DNA of 64,000 nucleotides, taken from assembly GCA_965196985.1 (NCBI GenBank), contig CBDALO010000204.1:1-64000 (forward strand), read 5' to 3'. Under the pieces are notes generated by a model, which was given only the letters and a program-made list of their open reading frames with translations, ran no database searches and was not told the DNA's origin. Shown here in pieces: positions 47,691 through 57,863 of the stretch. The position numbers and the translations under genes were made by a program. The number at the start of each line of letters is the position of its first letter. Position 1 is the stretch's first letter. The stretch comes from 2-12-FULL-35-23 sp965196985 (GTDB lineage: Bacteria; Pseudomonadota; Gammaproteobacteria; UBA12402).

Positions 47691-48393
47691 AAAATCCAGC
47701 GAAGCACATAAGGACCTAATATTACGCTCCGCAGGTGAAGGTATCTATGGCATGGATAAAAATGGCTTAACTACCTTTATAAACCCAGCTGCGTTAACCA
47801 TGTTGGGCTACAGAGAGGATGAGTTAATTGGCAAGGCTATTCTACCAATCATTCATCCTCACAAAGCTGATTACACAGCCGACCCAACCCAAGAGCCACC
47901 TATTTACAGTAGCTTAAAAGAAGGTAAAGCCTATCGGATCAGTAATGAAAAACTCAAACGCAAAGATGGCTCCACCTTCCCTGTTGAATACACTAGCACA
48001 CCTATTCGTTATAACGGCCAACTTTGCGGTGCAGTAGTCATCTTTTCAGATATTTCTTTAGCAAAACAACAAGCTGCTACTATTCAGCTTGATAATTTAT
48101 TAATGGATAGATTAGTAAGAATTCAAGATGATTATATTAACGGCAAAGATCCTCAAGCACTTTATAACGATATACTCAATACCTTAATCAATCTAACTCA
48201 AAGCAGCTATGGCTTTATAGGCAACTTCCAAAACCACAATGATCCAACACTAGTAATTCTTGCCATTACCAACACCCAATGGAAAAAAACAAAAGCAACT
48301 CGCTGCCAAAGGGATCTACCCAAAGAAGCAACAATAAAAGAGCTTGATAGCAACATCCAAAAAACGCTACGCCGAGCAAGCCTAACTATTAAC

Positions 48394-49780
48394 GGGTGCT
48401 GCCTCTATATAATGTAGGCTATATTGCTGCTGGCACGCCAAAATCATTGACCTTCTCCCAAAACTGATCCCATCTGCCTTTAGTCTTTACTAGTGTTCTC
48501 AAGCATAAAACGATTTTCATTCCCTTGTCTTTCCAGCGCATTCCTGATCCCCCTAATCTTTGTTTAACAATTGTTTTACATGCTGCTTCAGTGACGCCAG
48601 AGCCAATTGGTGCATTCTGCTTAATCAAATTATGATACGACATTCGCTTTTCTTTAATATTATTTTCAAAATACGTAATTGTTCCTTCTAGCTTTTCTCT
48701 AAGCGATTTATTCAGTTTTTTATTTAGATGCTCTTTAAGCTCAGCAAGTATTCTACCTGCCGCACCTTTCTTGTGCTTTAAGTCATGACATCTCTCTTCG
48801 AGCCAAACATCACGCTCATCTCTTTCAGATTTTTTGGTAAATACTGCCTTTGATGCTTCGCCGAGATATTCAGTTGCATGCCAAAAATCTAAAATTTGCG
48901 TATCAGTATGTTTTTTTAGAAATGGCCAATTATTTTTTGCTCCATCAGCAACGCCAATTGTTTTAGCATCAGGGTAATATTTCTTTTTCAGCTTTATTTC
49001 CTTTTCAAGCCTATTAAAGAATTCATCTTTTCCATATTCTGGTGATGCTGCAACGTAGGTTGTGTGCAGGCGTGCACCATGCTTATCATACATGGAAATA
49101 GTTCCAACCATGCTCTCTCTATAACCATCATCAACGGTGAGAACATATGCACCATCTAAGCTAATACTTAGCATCTCAATGCCTGCATCAAGCTTTGGCT
49201 CTTCATATTCCCACTCAGCCTCTTTGGCTTGTGCAATACCGCCAACAAAATCAGTTGCCCGTTGCAAGTATGAATGTGAGATTTTACGGTTATGATTGAC
49301 CTTGAGATCATCAATAACACTAGGAGCAGGTAAGTTTGAGTATTTATGTGAGATTATTTTTGCAAATCGCGGTGTTGATCCTTGGATAATTCTAGCCTTA
49401 TCTTCTAAAGGACAAAAGATCTTCCCGCCTTTAGAGGTTTGATAAACATAACGCTTAACTCGAGCAACTCCATAAGGCGTTTGGTAATTTGCTTCATCTC
49501 TACTTCGTGCTGTTAGCTTTATTTTTCCAACATGGATAGGAGAGCCATCTGCATCAAACTTACTTAAAGCTTTTTCAGTGGCTAATGTTCCAACCTCATT
49601 AAGGCCGTCAAGAATTGCATCCTCACATTCAAGCATGGATCCTTTTAGTGGAAGCTTGAGCTCAATAGTTAATTCATTATTTTCATCAGAGAGAATTCTA
49701 GCTAACATCCAAACACCATCCGTAATCAAGTTAAAGTGTATATTATGCTATATTTTCTACATTATATAAAGGCAGCACCC
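48394..49780 (-). mobile_element. ISKra4-like element, copy 2 (1,387 bp)
   Basis: The ends match copy 1 (GGGTGCTGCCT...). The duplication CTATTAAC lies at 48386-48393 and 49781-49788. It splits the second GAF-like domain of the c-di-GMP protein. Excision gives SLTIN followed by NSPEPNTFK in frame. Confidence 0.93.
48419..49729 (-). CDS. ISKra4-like transposase, full length
   Basis: The 436-residue protein has a conserved N-terminal region (EDAILDGLNEVGTLATEKAL) and SISLDGAYVL, which includes a probable catalytic aspartate. It continues with VADGAKNNWPFLKKH, DFWHATEYLGEAS, and a C-terminal NAPIGSGVTEAACKTIVKQRL with an acidic residue. These fit the ISKra4 group from memory. The frame is intact, unlike the copy at 10-11 kb, so this copy could supply transposase to both. 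Confidence 0.87.
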   Translation of the reverse strand: MITDGVWMLARILSDENNELTIELKLPLKGSMLECEDAILDGLNEVGTLATEKALSKFDADGSPIHVGKIKLTARSRDEANYQTPYGVARVKRYVYQTSKGGKIFCPLEDKARIIQGSTPRFAKIISHKYSNLPAPSVIDDLKVNHNRKISHSYLQRATDFVGGIAQAKEAEWEYEEPKLDAGIEMLSISLDGAYVLTVDDGYRESMVGTISMYDKHGARLHTTYVAASPEYGKDEFFNRLEKEIKLKKKYYPDAKTIGVADGAKNNWPFLKKHTDTQILDFWHATEYLGEASKAVFTKKSERDERDVWLEERCHDLKHKKGAAGRILAELKEHLNKKLNKSLREKLEGTITYFENNIKEKRMSYHNLIKQNAPIGSGVTEAACKTIVKQRLGGSGMRWKDKGMKIVLCLRTLVKTKGRWDQFWEKVNDFGVPAAI

Positions 49781-52572
49781 CTATTAACAATTCTCCAGAG
49801 CCAAACACCTTTAAAACATTTGACGACTGCATTTCAACAAAAATTAAAAATTACTTAGGCATACCTATCCATGGTAAAAATGGTTTAACTGGCATAGTGG
49901 CATTAGCTAACTGTCAAAATGGTTATGATGACAGCATCATTAAAACTATTTCACCTATCATTAATTCACTAGCATCAATTACTGACGCAAACACTGTATC
50001 AACCCGATTAAAGAAGATGGCGCATCATGATTCTCTAACTGGCCTACATAACCGAGCCTATTTTGATGAACAACTTAACCAACATTTTTTACAGGCAAGA
50101 AAAACCAGCGAGTTCTTTGCTTTACTTTCTATTGACCTTGACGGGTTCAAAGAGGTCAATGATAGCTACGGCCACCAAGTTGGCGACAAATTATTAAAAA
50201 TAGTTGCTGAACGAATAAAATCAGTTTCACTAAACAATGAACTTATTGCTCGAGTTGGCGGAGATGAGTTTTCTATCCTTTGCACTCATGTTAACTCAGC
50301 TCACCAAGTTGGCTATTATGCCAATCGTTTAATCAAAGCACTTTCAGAGTTTTACAAAATAAACTCCTACCGGCTTATCATTAGCGCCAGCATAGGTATA
50401 AGCTGCTTCCCATTAGCCGCCAAAGGCAAAGAAAAACTTATAAAAGCTGTCGATATCGCACTATACCGCGCCAAAAATAACGGTAAAAATCAATACCAGT
50501 TTTATCAAGAAAAACTGCAAGCAGAGCATGAGCGCAAACTAAAAATTGAGACTGACGTTTTTTTCGCTGCTAAACGCGAACAGTTTTACTTAGCCTATCA
50601 ACCTCAATTTGATCTTTTTAGTAAAGAACTAATAGGCCTAGAAGCTCTTATTCGTTGGCAGCACCCTTCTCTTGGTAGCATTTTTCCGCATGAATTTATT
50701 CCGCTGTTAGAAAACAGTAAAAAAATTCATGAGTTTGGACTATGGGTTATTGAAAAAGCCTTACTGGATATAAAACAAATTGATTATCACTTAAAAAACA
50801 GCTCTATAAAAGTTGCTATCAATATAGCTTCACGACAAATACAACCAAGGTTCATCAATCAAGTAAAAGCGTTGCTTACCGAGCATAAAATCAATGCGAA
50901 ACGTATTGAATTTGAGCTAACAGAAACCAGCTTAATCAATAATATGGAAATTGCTCCCATCCTAGCTAAGTTACGCAAACTGGGTATTAGCATTGCTATT
51001 GATGACTTTGGTACCGGCTATTCTTCATTAACCCGATTGAAAGATATTCCTGCTGACATTTTAAAGATTGATCGCTCATTTGTTTTAAACGCAATTAAAA
51101 GCCAAGAATCAAAGTACATTATTGAAAACACTATTGACCTTGCCCATAAACTCAACCTACAAACCATTGCTGAGGGCGTTGAAACACAAGCACAAATTGA
51201 CTTGCTAACCAGTCTAGACTGCCACCTGGGACAGGGCTACTACTTTGCCAAACCGCTACCACTTAAAAACCTTATTGATTGGCTCAAAACACCAAGCTAC
51301 TAGGCAATTGAAAAGTAAAAACTCTTAGCTAGGAAAAAACATCGTTACTATCAATCCGTGTGGCTTAGCATTCTCAAATGTTAACTGTCCATGATGTGCA
51401 GCCAGGATTGTCTTGACAATCGCTAAACCCAATCCTGAACCGCCTGTAGTAGATGAACGATGGCTATCAACCCGATAAAACTTATCAGTTAAATAGCTAA
51501 GCTTGGCTTGCGGTACACCTGGCCCAGTATCACTAATAACAACTTTGGCACCACTTTTTAGCGAACTAATCGTTATAACCACCTCCCCACCTTTATCAGT
51601 ATACTTAATCGCATTAGTCAGTATATTAGTCAAAGCATTACGCAGTAGCGTTGGATCAGCAAAAATTTCTCCTTGTCCTACAATTTTTACATTAACTCCT
51701 CTTTTATCTGCCAAGGCTTGATGAAAATCAACTACCAAGGCCACTTCAGACAAGCAATCTAAAAGCTCAGTAGCAACGTTTCCCTTTCGCTCATCGTAAC
51801 GAGCTAAAAAAAGCAGCCGATCAATGATGCTCGCTAATCGTTGATACTCTTCCATTGAAGAAACCAAAACATCTTGCTTTACCTCCTTGCTTAAATGACC
51901 TGAAAGCAACAATTCTGTCTCAACCATTAAATTATTAATCGGCGTTCGAAGCTCATGGGCAATATTGGCTGAAAAAGCTTTAAGCTTATCAAAATCTTTT
52001 TCAATACGAACGAGCAAGCGATTAAATGCATCCACAATAGGAAGCAACTCCAAAACCACCGTCTCAGTAGGCAAATGTTTATTTAGATTCTCACTATCCA
52101 ATGACTGAATTGCATTTTTCACCTTCTGAAATGGACGCAAGCCATAATAAACCAATAATAGAATCACTAACAACATAACAATCAAAGCGACCGAACTAAT
52201 AATCAACGTATTAGTAATTAGCCGAGCTAACATATTGCGATTATGGGTCACGTTATAGGCAACCTGAATCAAATAAGGCTGCCCTTTTTTATCAATAAAA
52301 CGCTTAGTAATTAACGCATAGAGCCTGCCGCGCTTTACTTTTGCCAGGCGAACATTATCAGGGTAGTTTTGAGCAGAAGGCATTACCTGAGGAGCCAAAT
52401 AGTAATCAAATCTATCTGTTTGCACAACGACATGCTGCTTGCTATCGGTTAGACGCACCATAAACTTGTAACCATTACTTCTAGGCTCCAAAACAATCTC
52501 TTGTTTTAATGCTACACCCTCCGGAGAATAACGATTAAGCAAACAAGTCAGGCCGGCTTCGCCGGCAACTTT

Positions 52573-52710
52573 CTAAGCCTCTAAGAGTTTAGTCTTTACA
52601 AAGCCACGAGTATTATTAAGTCTCAAACTAGTCAAACCTGCCCATGGAATAATAACGAATAAAAATAACACACCTGCTATAGAAATTGCTTCAGGTAGCT
52701 GAGCAATAAC
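52573..52710 (-). pseudogene. Orphan C-terminal membrane-protein fragment inside the IS91-like element
   Basis: A 45-codon open stretch ending in TAG reads VIAQLPEAISIAGVLFLF, then VIIPWAGLTSLRL, then a polar tail ending KLLEA. It has one membrane segment and looks like the last part of an inner-membrane protein. It has no start codon and lies opposite to the transposase. I do not recognise the parent protein. It may be flanking DNA captured by one-ended transposition, or it may be chance. Confidence 0.4.
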
Positions 52711-52749
52711 TCACCTACTATACGCGCTTCTCATTTTACTCTATGAATA

Positions 52750-53943
52750 ATGAAACGCTTTAGTATCAAACAAATCTTGGTAACCAATCAGAACTGGTGG
52801 AACTTTCACACCAAGTACAAAGATAAAATCAGAGAAGCTATTGTCATTGGCATTGTTAAGCTGCTTAGCTGCAAACATCCTATGCGTGGCCATAAAGAGT
52901 ATCATTGCAGTAATCCAAACTGTTCACACGTCAAATACATCCGCCATACCTGCAAAGCTAAAAGCTGTTCATCGTGTGGTAAAAAAGCCACAGAAGTATG
53001 GATACAACAACAGATGGCAATCTTACCCAACACTACATGGCAACACATCACATTCACCATGCCCTCTACTCTTTGGGACTGCTTTTGGACAAACAGAGAG
53101 CTTCTTAATTTACTCCCACCATTAGCAGCAAAGGTGTTACTCAAGCTTGCTAAAAACAAGAGGGTTAAACCCGGTGTATTTATCGCGCTTCACACCTTTG
53201 GCAGAGATCTAAAGCGCAATGTGCATCTTCATGCGTCAATCACTCTGGGTGGTATCAACAAAGAGTTAACACAATGGAAAAGCCTCTACTTCCATCAACC
53301 TACACTAATGTCCATGTGGCGTTATGAGGTCATTAACCTTTTTAGAAACCACCACCAGGACAAAGGGCTTATTCTGCCAAATCAGTTAGCCTCTACACTG
53401 AACCACACTTTCAACTTTAATCAACTGCTTGATCAGCTTTACCAAAAACGATGGGTAGTACATTGCGCAAAGCCCTCAAAGAATCACAAACAAAACGTTA
53501 AATACTTAGGTCGATACACCAAACGTCCTCCTATTGCTGAGTCAAAAATTAAAAACTTTGATGGGAGCAGCCTCAGTTTTAATTATCTTGATCACGTCTC
53601 TAAAACCTACAAGCAATTTAAATTAACCGCGGAAGAGTTTATTGCTCGATTTATTCAACACATTCCTGATGTTGGCTTTCGTATGGTGCGTTATTATGGG
53701 TTTCTTGCTAACCGGGTGCGAGGTGAGATGCTACCCAAAGTCAGACTCCTATTGGGTGAAACTGATCCAAACACACCCCAGGTCAATTACCGCACCTTAA
53801 TGCAAAATAATTTTAACATTGACCCCTATGAATGTGTTCTATGCGGTAGCCAAATGTTTTTAGCTAACTGCTGGTATAGACAACCTAACCGTTACAAATT
53901 GCTATCAAAGCATCGTGAACTCGCCTTACTGAAAAAAATCTAA
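52750..53943 (+). CDS. IS91-family transposase (HUH, Y2-type)
   Basis: The 397-residue protein has an N-terminal zinc-binding region with paired cysteines (CSNPNCSHVKYIRHTCKAKSC, written in parts: C-x4-C and C-x4-C-x2-C). The HUH motif appears as VHLHAS, and the candidate catalytic tyrosine region is YLGRYTKRPP. A further C-x2-C (ECVLCGS) is near the C-terminus. This fits rolling-circle IS91/ISCR transposases. The frame is intact. Confidence 0.88.
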   Translation: MKRFSIKQILVTNQNWWNFHTKYKDKIREAIVIGIVKLLSCKHPMRGHKEYHCSNPNCSHVKYIRHTCKAKSCSSCGKKATEVWIQQQMAILPNTTWQHITFTMPSTLWDCFWTNRELLNLLPPLAAKVLLKLAKNKRVKPGVFIALHTFGRDLKRNVHLHASITLGGINKELTQWKSLYFHQPTLMSMWRYEVINLFRNHHQDKGLILPNQLASTLNHTFNFNQLLDQLYQKRWVVHCAKPSKNHKQNVKYLGRYTKRPPIAESKIKNFDGSSLSFNYLDHVSKTYKQFKLTAEEFIARFIQHIPDVGFRMVRYYGFLANRVRGEMLPKVRLLLGETDPNTPQVNYRTLMQNNFNIDPYECVLCGSQMFLANCWYRQPNRYKLLSKHRELALLKKI

Positions 53944-54291
53944 TAACTTCCTAGGGGGGGTAGTCCGTCCAAAACAACAAATAACAGCTAGTTTTGGCTA
54001 TTGTTTGTCATAACTAACCCTGCCCCACCACTAAATCGATTTTATAAAAAATACCTGTGCTAAAATTACTCATTTTAATTGGTGGTATTTTTACCAATTG
54101 ACACATTGAAATTCCTTAATATCTAGTAAGCGCATTGACTTCATTAGTAAGAAACTTCTGAGTACTTAAATGAAAATTTTCTTTTAACAAATAAAGGAAG
54201 GCTGCGCTAATAGCAAACTGAGCGACCAAAAAACTAAAAGCAATTTAAACAAATAATCGAAAGGCTAGTGATCTACTATTAAAAAACTTCA

Positions 54292-54959
54292 TCACGCTTC
54301 ACTCTCATTGAAAACGTAACCCACTCCTCGTACAGTATGAATTAAACGTGGCTGACCAAGCTTGTCTCGCAAACGCTTTACTGCCACATCAACTAAATTA
54401 GTATCACTATCAAAATTAATATCCCAAACCTGCTCAGCAATAACCAACCTTGACAGCACCTGCCCCTTTCGCCTAACAAACAACACCAGCAAAGCAAACT
54501 CCCGTGGCGTTAACTCAATAATCTGATCGACTCGCTTTACCTTATGCTTTAATAAATCAATCTCTAGATCAGCAACGAACAAACAATCTTCTTGTTGTTG
54601 CTTCCCGCGACGCAACAAAGCATAAACCCTTGCTAAAAGCTCCGAGAAAGCAAAAGGCTTCACTAAATAATCATCCGCCCCCATATTTAGCCCTTTCACT
54701 CGATCATCCACCTCATCGCGCGCAGTTAATAGGATAATAGGCGTAGTCTTGTCTTTTTTTCTAATTCTACTTAACACCTCCCAACCATTAATCTTAGGCA
54801 GCATAATATCTAGAATAATTACTTCATAGCTTTGTTCTTCAGAGTAAAAACCGCATCAACGCCATTATCCGCGTGATCAACAACAAAGCCATTTTGCTTA
54901 AAACCAAGCTTTAAATAATCTGCTGCTTTTGTTTCGTCTTCAACTAAAAGTAATTTCAT
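54292..54959 (-). pseudogene. OmpR/PhoB-family response regulator (CusR-like), frameshifted
   Basis: The gene starts at ATG 54959 (MKLLLVEDETKAADYLKLGF), which holds the acidic pocket. A missing base near 54845 shifts the frame within AVFT-SEEQSYEV. The rest contains the phospho-acceptor aspartate (ILDIMLPK), the LVKPFAFSELLAR block and a winged-helix DNA-binding domain ending TVRGVGYVF. It overlaps the histidine kinase start. The regulated target is unknown, and no metal-efflux gene is nearby. Confidence 0.87.
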
Positions 54960-54963
54960 TTTC

Positions 54964-56394
54964 TTAGGCCTGAGCCATCACTTCACACATTTGGTCCTGT
55001 AAAGAGCGCGCCGCATCTATTTTCCCAACAAAATTATTCATCATAATAGAAAAAATTAATCTCTTGTGGTCAGCTGTCGTCAAATAACCAGAAAGTGCTG
55101 AAACACCTGTCATAGAACCTGTTTTCGCTTGTACACGACCCCGCATCTGTTCTGAACGCATACGCCACTCTAAAGTGCCATCTTCACCTGAAATTGGCAG
55201 CGCATCAACTAAGATCCTTTTTAGTTTTTTATTGTGGTATATAGCATAAAGCAACTTCACTACTTGTTGTGGCTGCAACAAGTCATAACGTGATTGACCG
55301 GAGCCATCTCGCAATACAGCCTGATCAAAATCAATATCAGCAAGCTGGCTATCTTCTGCCTCTAGTGCATTCACACCAGACTGAAAAGTACCGTGGCCAC
55401 TTCGATAATACCCCATCGTTTTTGTCAAACTCTCGGCATAAACATTATCAGAGTCCTTTAACATCTTATGTAACAAACCAGGCAAACGCACTGAGTCATG
55501 ACTAGCCAGCACTTTTACACCCTTAGCCCAATAACCCGTCATTACCTTACCACTAAATTTAACTCCTTGTTTAGCAAGGTCACTTTGTATTACTCGACTT
55601 ACATACAAGGCTGGATTAGTGATAGCAATGGTTTGCCACCCAGCCACACCCGTAGGCCAACAACCACTTAAATGCATCACGTTAGCATCGCTAACTCGTA
55701 TTAATAGAGAGCACTGATGCATTGCTTGTTGATAGGTCACAGTTTTCACATCAGTCCGCAGCGTCATAAACCGAGCCAATGGCCCACGGCTAAAACGAAC
55801 TGGCTTACCCAATGTTTTACTTGGCTCAAAGTTCACTGCAACTTGGTTCTGATTTAAAATAATTGTGGTAATTGGGGCTGAAAAAGCCCAGTAAAGGCTA
55901 TCATAAGTCCAACCCGGCGCATAATTGGGCCCTTGATAACGTTTATTTACCAAGATGATATTACCCCTAATCTGCTTTATCCCTACGTGACGAACAGATT
56001 CAAGTAATTTTGCCAAGTCCTGGTCAGTTAAAGAAGGATCACCTGTAAATTCAACAGTTAAGTTCCCTTTGAGCACACCTTTTTTTAACTGCTGGGGGTT
56101 AAAACCTATCCGAGTAATAAAATGAAAAGCCTTGCCCAGGTAAGCCAAAGCAGCAGTTGCACTAAAAAGCTTTACTATGCTTGCCGGTGTAAAAGCTCGA
56201 TATTGGTTATGCTCAAAAAGTACTTTTCCAGTTTTAGCATCCATAACCATCACACCAACTTGTGCTTCAGGTAAGTTATGCCTAATTAGATCTCGCAACT
56301 GCTGCTGCCAAGCAAGTTGCCCCTGTGCAATCATAGATAAAACGATGAAAAAGCAACCTACGATAAATCTACCCAACCAGCCCCTATTCTTCAT
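54964..56394 (-). CDS. dacB: D-alanyl-D-alanine carboxypeptidase/endopeptidase, PBP4 type
   Basis: DacB trims or cleaves peptide cross-links of peptidoglycan in the periplasm. I choose ATG 56394 because AAGGA precedes it and it opens a signal peptide (MKNRGWLGRFIVGCFFIVL...AQG). The 476-residue protein has the SxxK active site in PASIVKLF, SDN in DSDNVYAESL and the KTG box in QAKTGSMTGVSAL. The order and length match peptidase family S13. It is divergent from pcnB. Confidence 0.93.
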   Translation of the reverse strand: MKNRGWLGRFIVGCFFIVLSMIAQGQLAWQQQLRDLIRHNLPEAQVGVMVMDAKTGKVLFEHNQYRAFTPASIVKLFSATAALAYLGKAFHFITRIGFNPQQLKKGVLKGNLTVEFTGDPSLTDQDLAKLLESVRHVGIKQIRGNIILVNKRYQGPNYAPGWTYDSLYWAFSAPITTIILNQNQVAVNFEPSKTLGKPVRFSRGPLARFMTLRTDVKTVTYQQAMHQCSLLIRVSDANVMHLSGCWPTGVAGWQTIAITNPALYVSRVIQSDLAKQGVKFSGKVMTGYWAKGVKVLASHDSVRLPGLLHKMLKDSDNVYAESLTKTMGYYRSGHGTFQSGVNALEAEDSQLADIDFDQAVLRDGSGQSRYDLLQPQQVVKLLYAIYHNKKLKRILVDALPISGEDGTLEWRMRSEQMRGRVQAKTGSMTGVSALSGYLTTADHKRLIFSIMMNNFVGKIDAARSLQDQMCEVMAQA

Positions 56395-56540
56395 AACAGA
56401 ATCCTTCACCCATAAAGTGCTCATCAGAATATCGATTGCCTTGACTTTTGTCAGCAAAAAAACAAGTGCATTTTATATCCAGCTAGGCTATTATGCCGGC
56501 TTTTGCGCTACTCGCACAAAATAAGACATACTCTATAAGC

Positions 56541-57800
56541 ATGACAAGCAAAGCAAAACCACCAGCTAAATGCCGCATTATCCCTCGCCCAGAGCATAAT
56601 ATTTCCCGGCAACTTATTGATCCTAATGCGCTCAAGGTGCTTTATCGTCTAAAATCATGTGGTTTTGAAGCTTATTTAGTCGGGGGTTGCGTACGCGATT
56701 TACTACTGGGTTATCATCCAAAAGACTTTGATATTGCAACTGATGCAAAACCTGAAGAGGTTAAACAAATTTTTCGCAACTGCCGTCTTATTGGTCGTCG
56801 CTTTCGCCTAGCTCATATTTTGTTTGGCAATCGTACCGTTGTTGAAGTTGCTACTTTTCGCGCCCATCACCAGGACGCCCCTGAAGCTATTGCCTCAGTA
56901 CAACACGGCATGATCGTTCGCGATAACGTTTATGGTACTATTGAGGAAGACGCTATCCGCCGCGACTTTACGATTAATGCGTTATATTACAACATCAAAG
57001 ATTTTTCTATTCTGGACTTTACTCAAGGTGTAGAGGATCTGCATAATGGCAAATTGCGCATTATCGGCAACGCTGAACAACGTTACCAAGAAGACCCTGT
57101 TCGCATGATTCGTGCTGTGCGTATTGCTGCTAAGCTTGATTTGATGATCACCCCTGAAACAGCCGCACCAATTACCACGCTACGAGAATTACTTTATAAA
57201 GTATCACCCTCTCGACTTTTTGACGAAACCATTAAGCTTTTTCATACCCGTCATGCTGCTGCAGCTTTTCCATTACTAAGAAAGCACTCACTTTTTGTCA
57301 CGCTGTTTCCTCAAACCGAAAAAGCACTAAGCTCAAATCTTGGAAGACCTTACCAACATCTACTCGAAACTGCTTTTGCGCAAACCGATGAGCGCTTAAA
57401 CATTGGCAAGCACGTTTCCCCTGCTTTTCTTTATGCCTTAATACTTTGGCCAGCACTTGAGCAAGAAATCCTTCAAGGTGAAGAGACTTTAGCATTGGGC
57501 TTACGCATCATGAAAGCAACTCGCACTGTTATCAAAAGCCAAACTAAAATTACCGCAATTCCTAAACGGCTACAGCAGTTTATTTTTGATATTTGGTACT
57601 TACAATATCGCCTACTACAACCCAATGTTAGAAGCACCAAACGCTGTCTCAATAGCCCTCGCTTTCGCGCTGGCTATGATTTACTCGTACTACGCTCACA
57701 GGTTGATGAAAAACTTATTCCAACAGCCAATTGGTGGACTAACTATCAAGAAGCTAACGAAGAGCAACAGCTTGAGTTAATTGCTCAAAGAGCTAACTAA
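56541..57800 (+). CDS. pcnB: Poly(A) polymerase I
   Basis: PcnB adds 3' poly(A) tails that promote RNA decay. The protein contains the nucleotidyltransferase motif LVGGCVRDLLLG, then DFDIATDAKPEEV with the two catalytic aspartates. It continues with the RRDFTINALYY and EDPVRMIRAVR blocks of class II tRNA-nucleotidyltransferase-like enzymes. The N-terminal IPRPEHNISRQLIDPNALKVL is typical of PcnB and separates it from CCA-adding enzymes. I place the start at ATG 56541 (MTSKAK, 419 residues). An ATG at 56493 would add 16 residues. Confidence 0.93.
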   Translation: MTSKAKPPAKCRIIPRPEHNISRQLIDPNALKVLYRLKSCGFEAYLVGGCVRDLLLGYHPKDFDIATDAKPEEVKQIFRNCRLIGRRFRLAHILFGNRTVVEVATFRAHHQDAPEAIASVQHGMIVRDNVYGTIEEDAIRRDFTINALYYNIKDFSILDFTQGVEDLHNGKLRIIGNAEQRYQEDPVRMIRAVRIAAKLDLMITPETAAPITTLRELLYKVSPSRLFDETIKLFHTRHAAAAFPLLRKHSLFVTLFPQTEKALSSNLGRPYQHLLETAFAQTDERLNIGKHVSPAFLYALILWPALEQEILQGEETLALGLRIMKATRTVIKSQTKITAIPKRLQQFIFDIWYLQYRLLQPNVRSTKRCLNSPRFRAGYDLLVLRSQVDEKLIPTANWWTNYQEANEEQQLELIAQRAN

Positions 57801-57863
57801 GACTTGCACTTTCCTAAAGGGAAACGTACGATATTTCCCACACTAAACAAGGAATGATAACGA

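Larger units (their letters stand above)
44755..51303 (+). pseudogene. Membrane-anchored GAF-PAS-GAF-GGDEF-EAL c-di-GMP protein, broken by two IS elements and a frameshift
   Basis: The gene starts at ATG 44755 behind AAGAAGAG, with a TATAAT at 44725-44730. It encodes a membrane anchor, a periplasmic sensor (to about 45470), a second membrane segment and a GAF-like domain (45650-46120). A PAS domain (47700-48060) and a second GAF-like domain (48100-49990) follow. The GGDEF domain has an intact RVGGDEF near 50260. The EAL domain has EALIRW near 50641, DDFGTGYSS and EGVET. Breaks are a missing T in the run at 45442-45446, IS256 at 46159 and an ISKra4-like element at 48394. Both insertions rejoin in frame. 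The cyclase and phosphodiesterase motifs are intact, so the 3' part (from 49897) could still act if expressed. Confidence 0.88.
52548..54126 (+). mobile_element. IS91-like rolling-circle element, about 1,579 bp
   Basis: The left end lies immediately next to the tetranucleotide CAAG (52544-52547), the known IS91-type target. The end carries a GCCGGC-TTC-GCCGGC hairpin within its first 20 bases. The right boundary (54126) is set by where the histidine kinase frame resumes. No target duplication is present, as expected for this family. The stretch 53944-54126 after the transposase holds no gene. Confidence 0.78.
51325..54292 (-). pseudogene. Heavy-metal-type sensor histidine kinase (CusS-like), interrupted by an IS91-like element
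   Basis: The N-terminus lies at 54292-54127 (MKFFNSRSLAFRLFV, then a stop codon, then IAFSFLVAQF). The rest lies at 52547-51325. Joining across the IS gives NEVNALT-CLLNRYSPEG in frame. The protein has a first membrane segment, a periplasmic domain, a second membrane segment with HAMP (YYGLRPFQKVKNAI) and phospho-acceptor AHELRTPINN. ATPase boxes are NILTNAIKYT, DTGPGVP and GGSGLGLAIVK. Its start overlaps the response-regulator stop (TGATG). The premature TAA at codon 16 and the IS both inactivate it. Confidence 0.85.
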
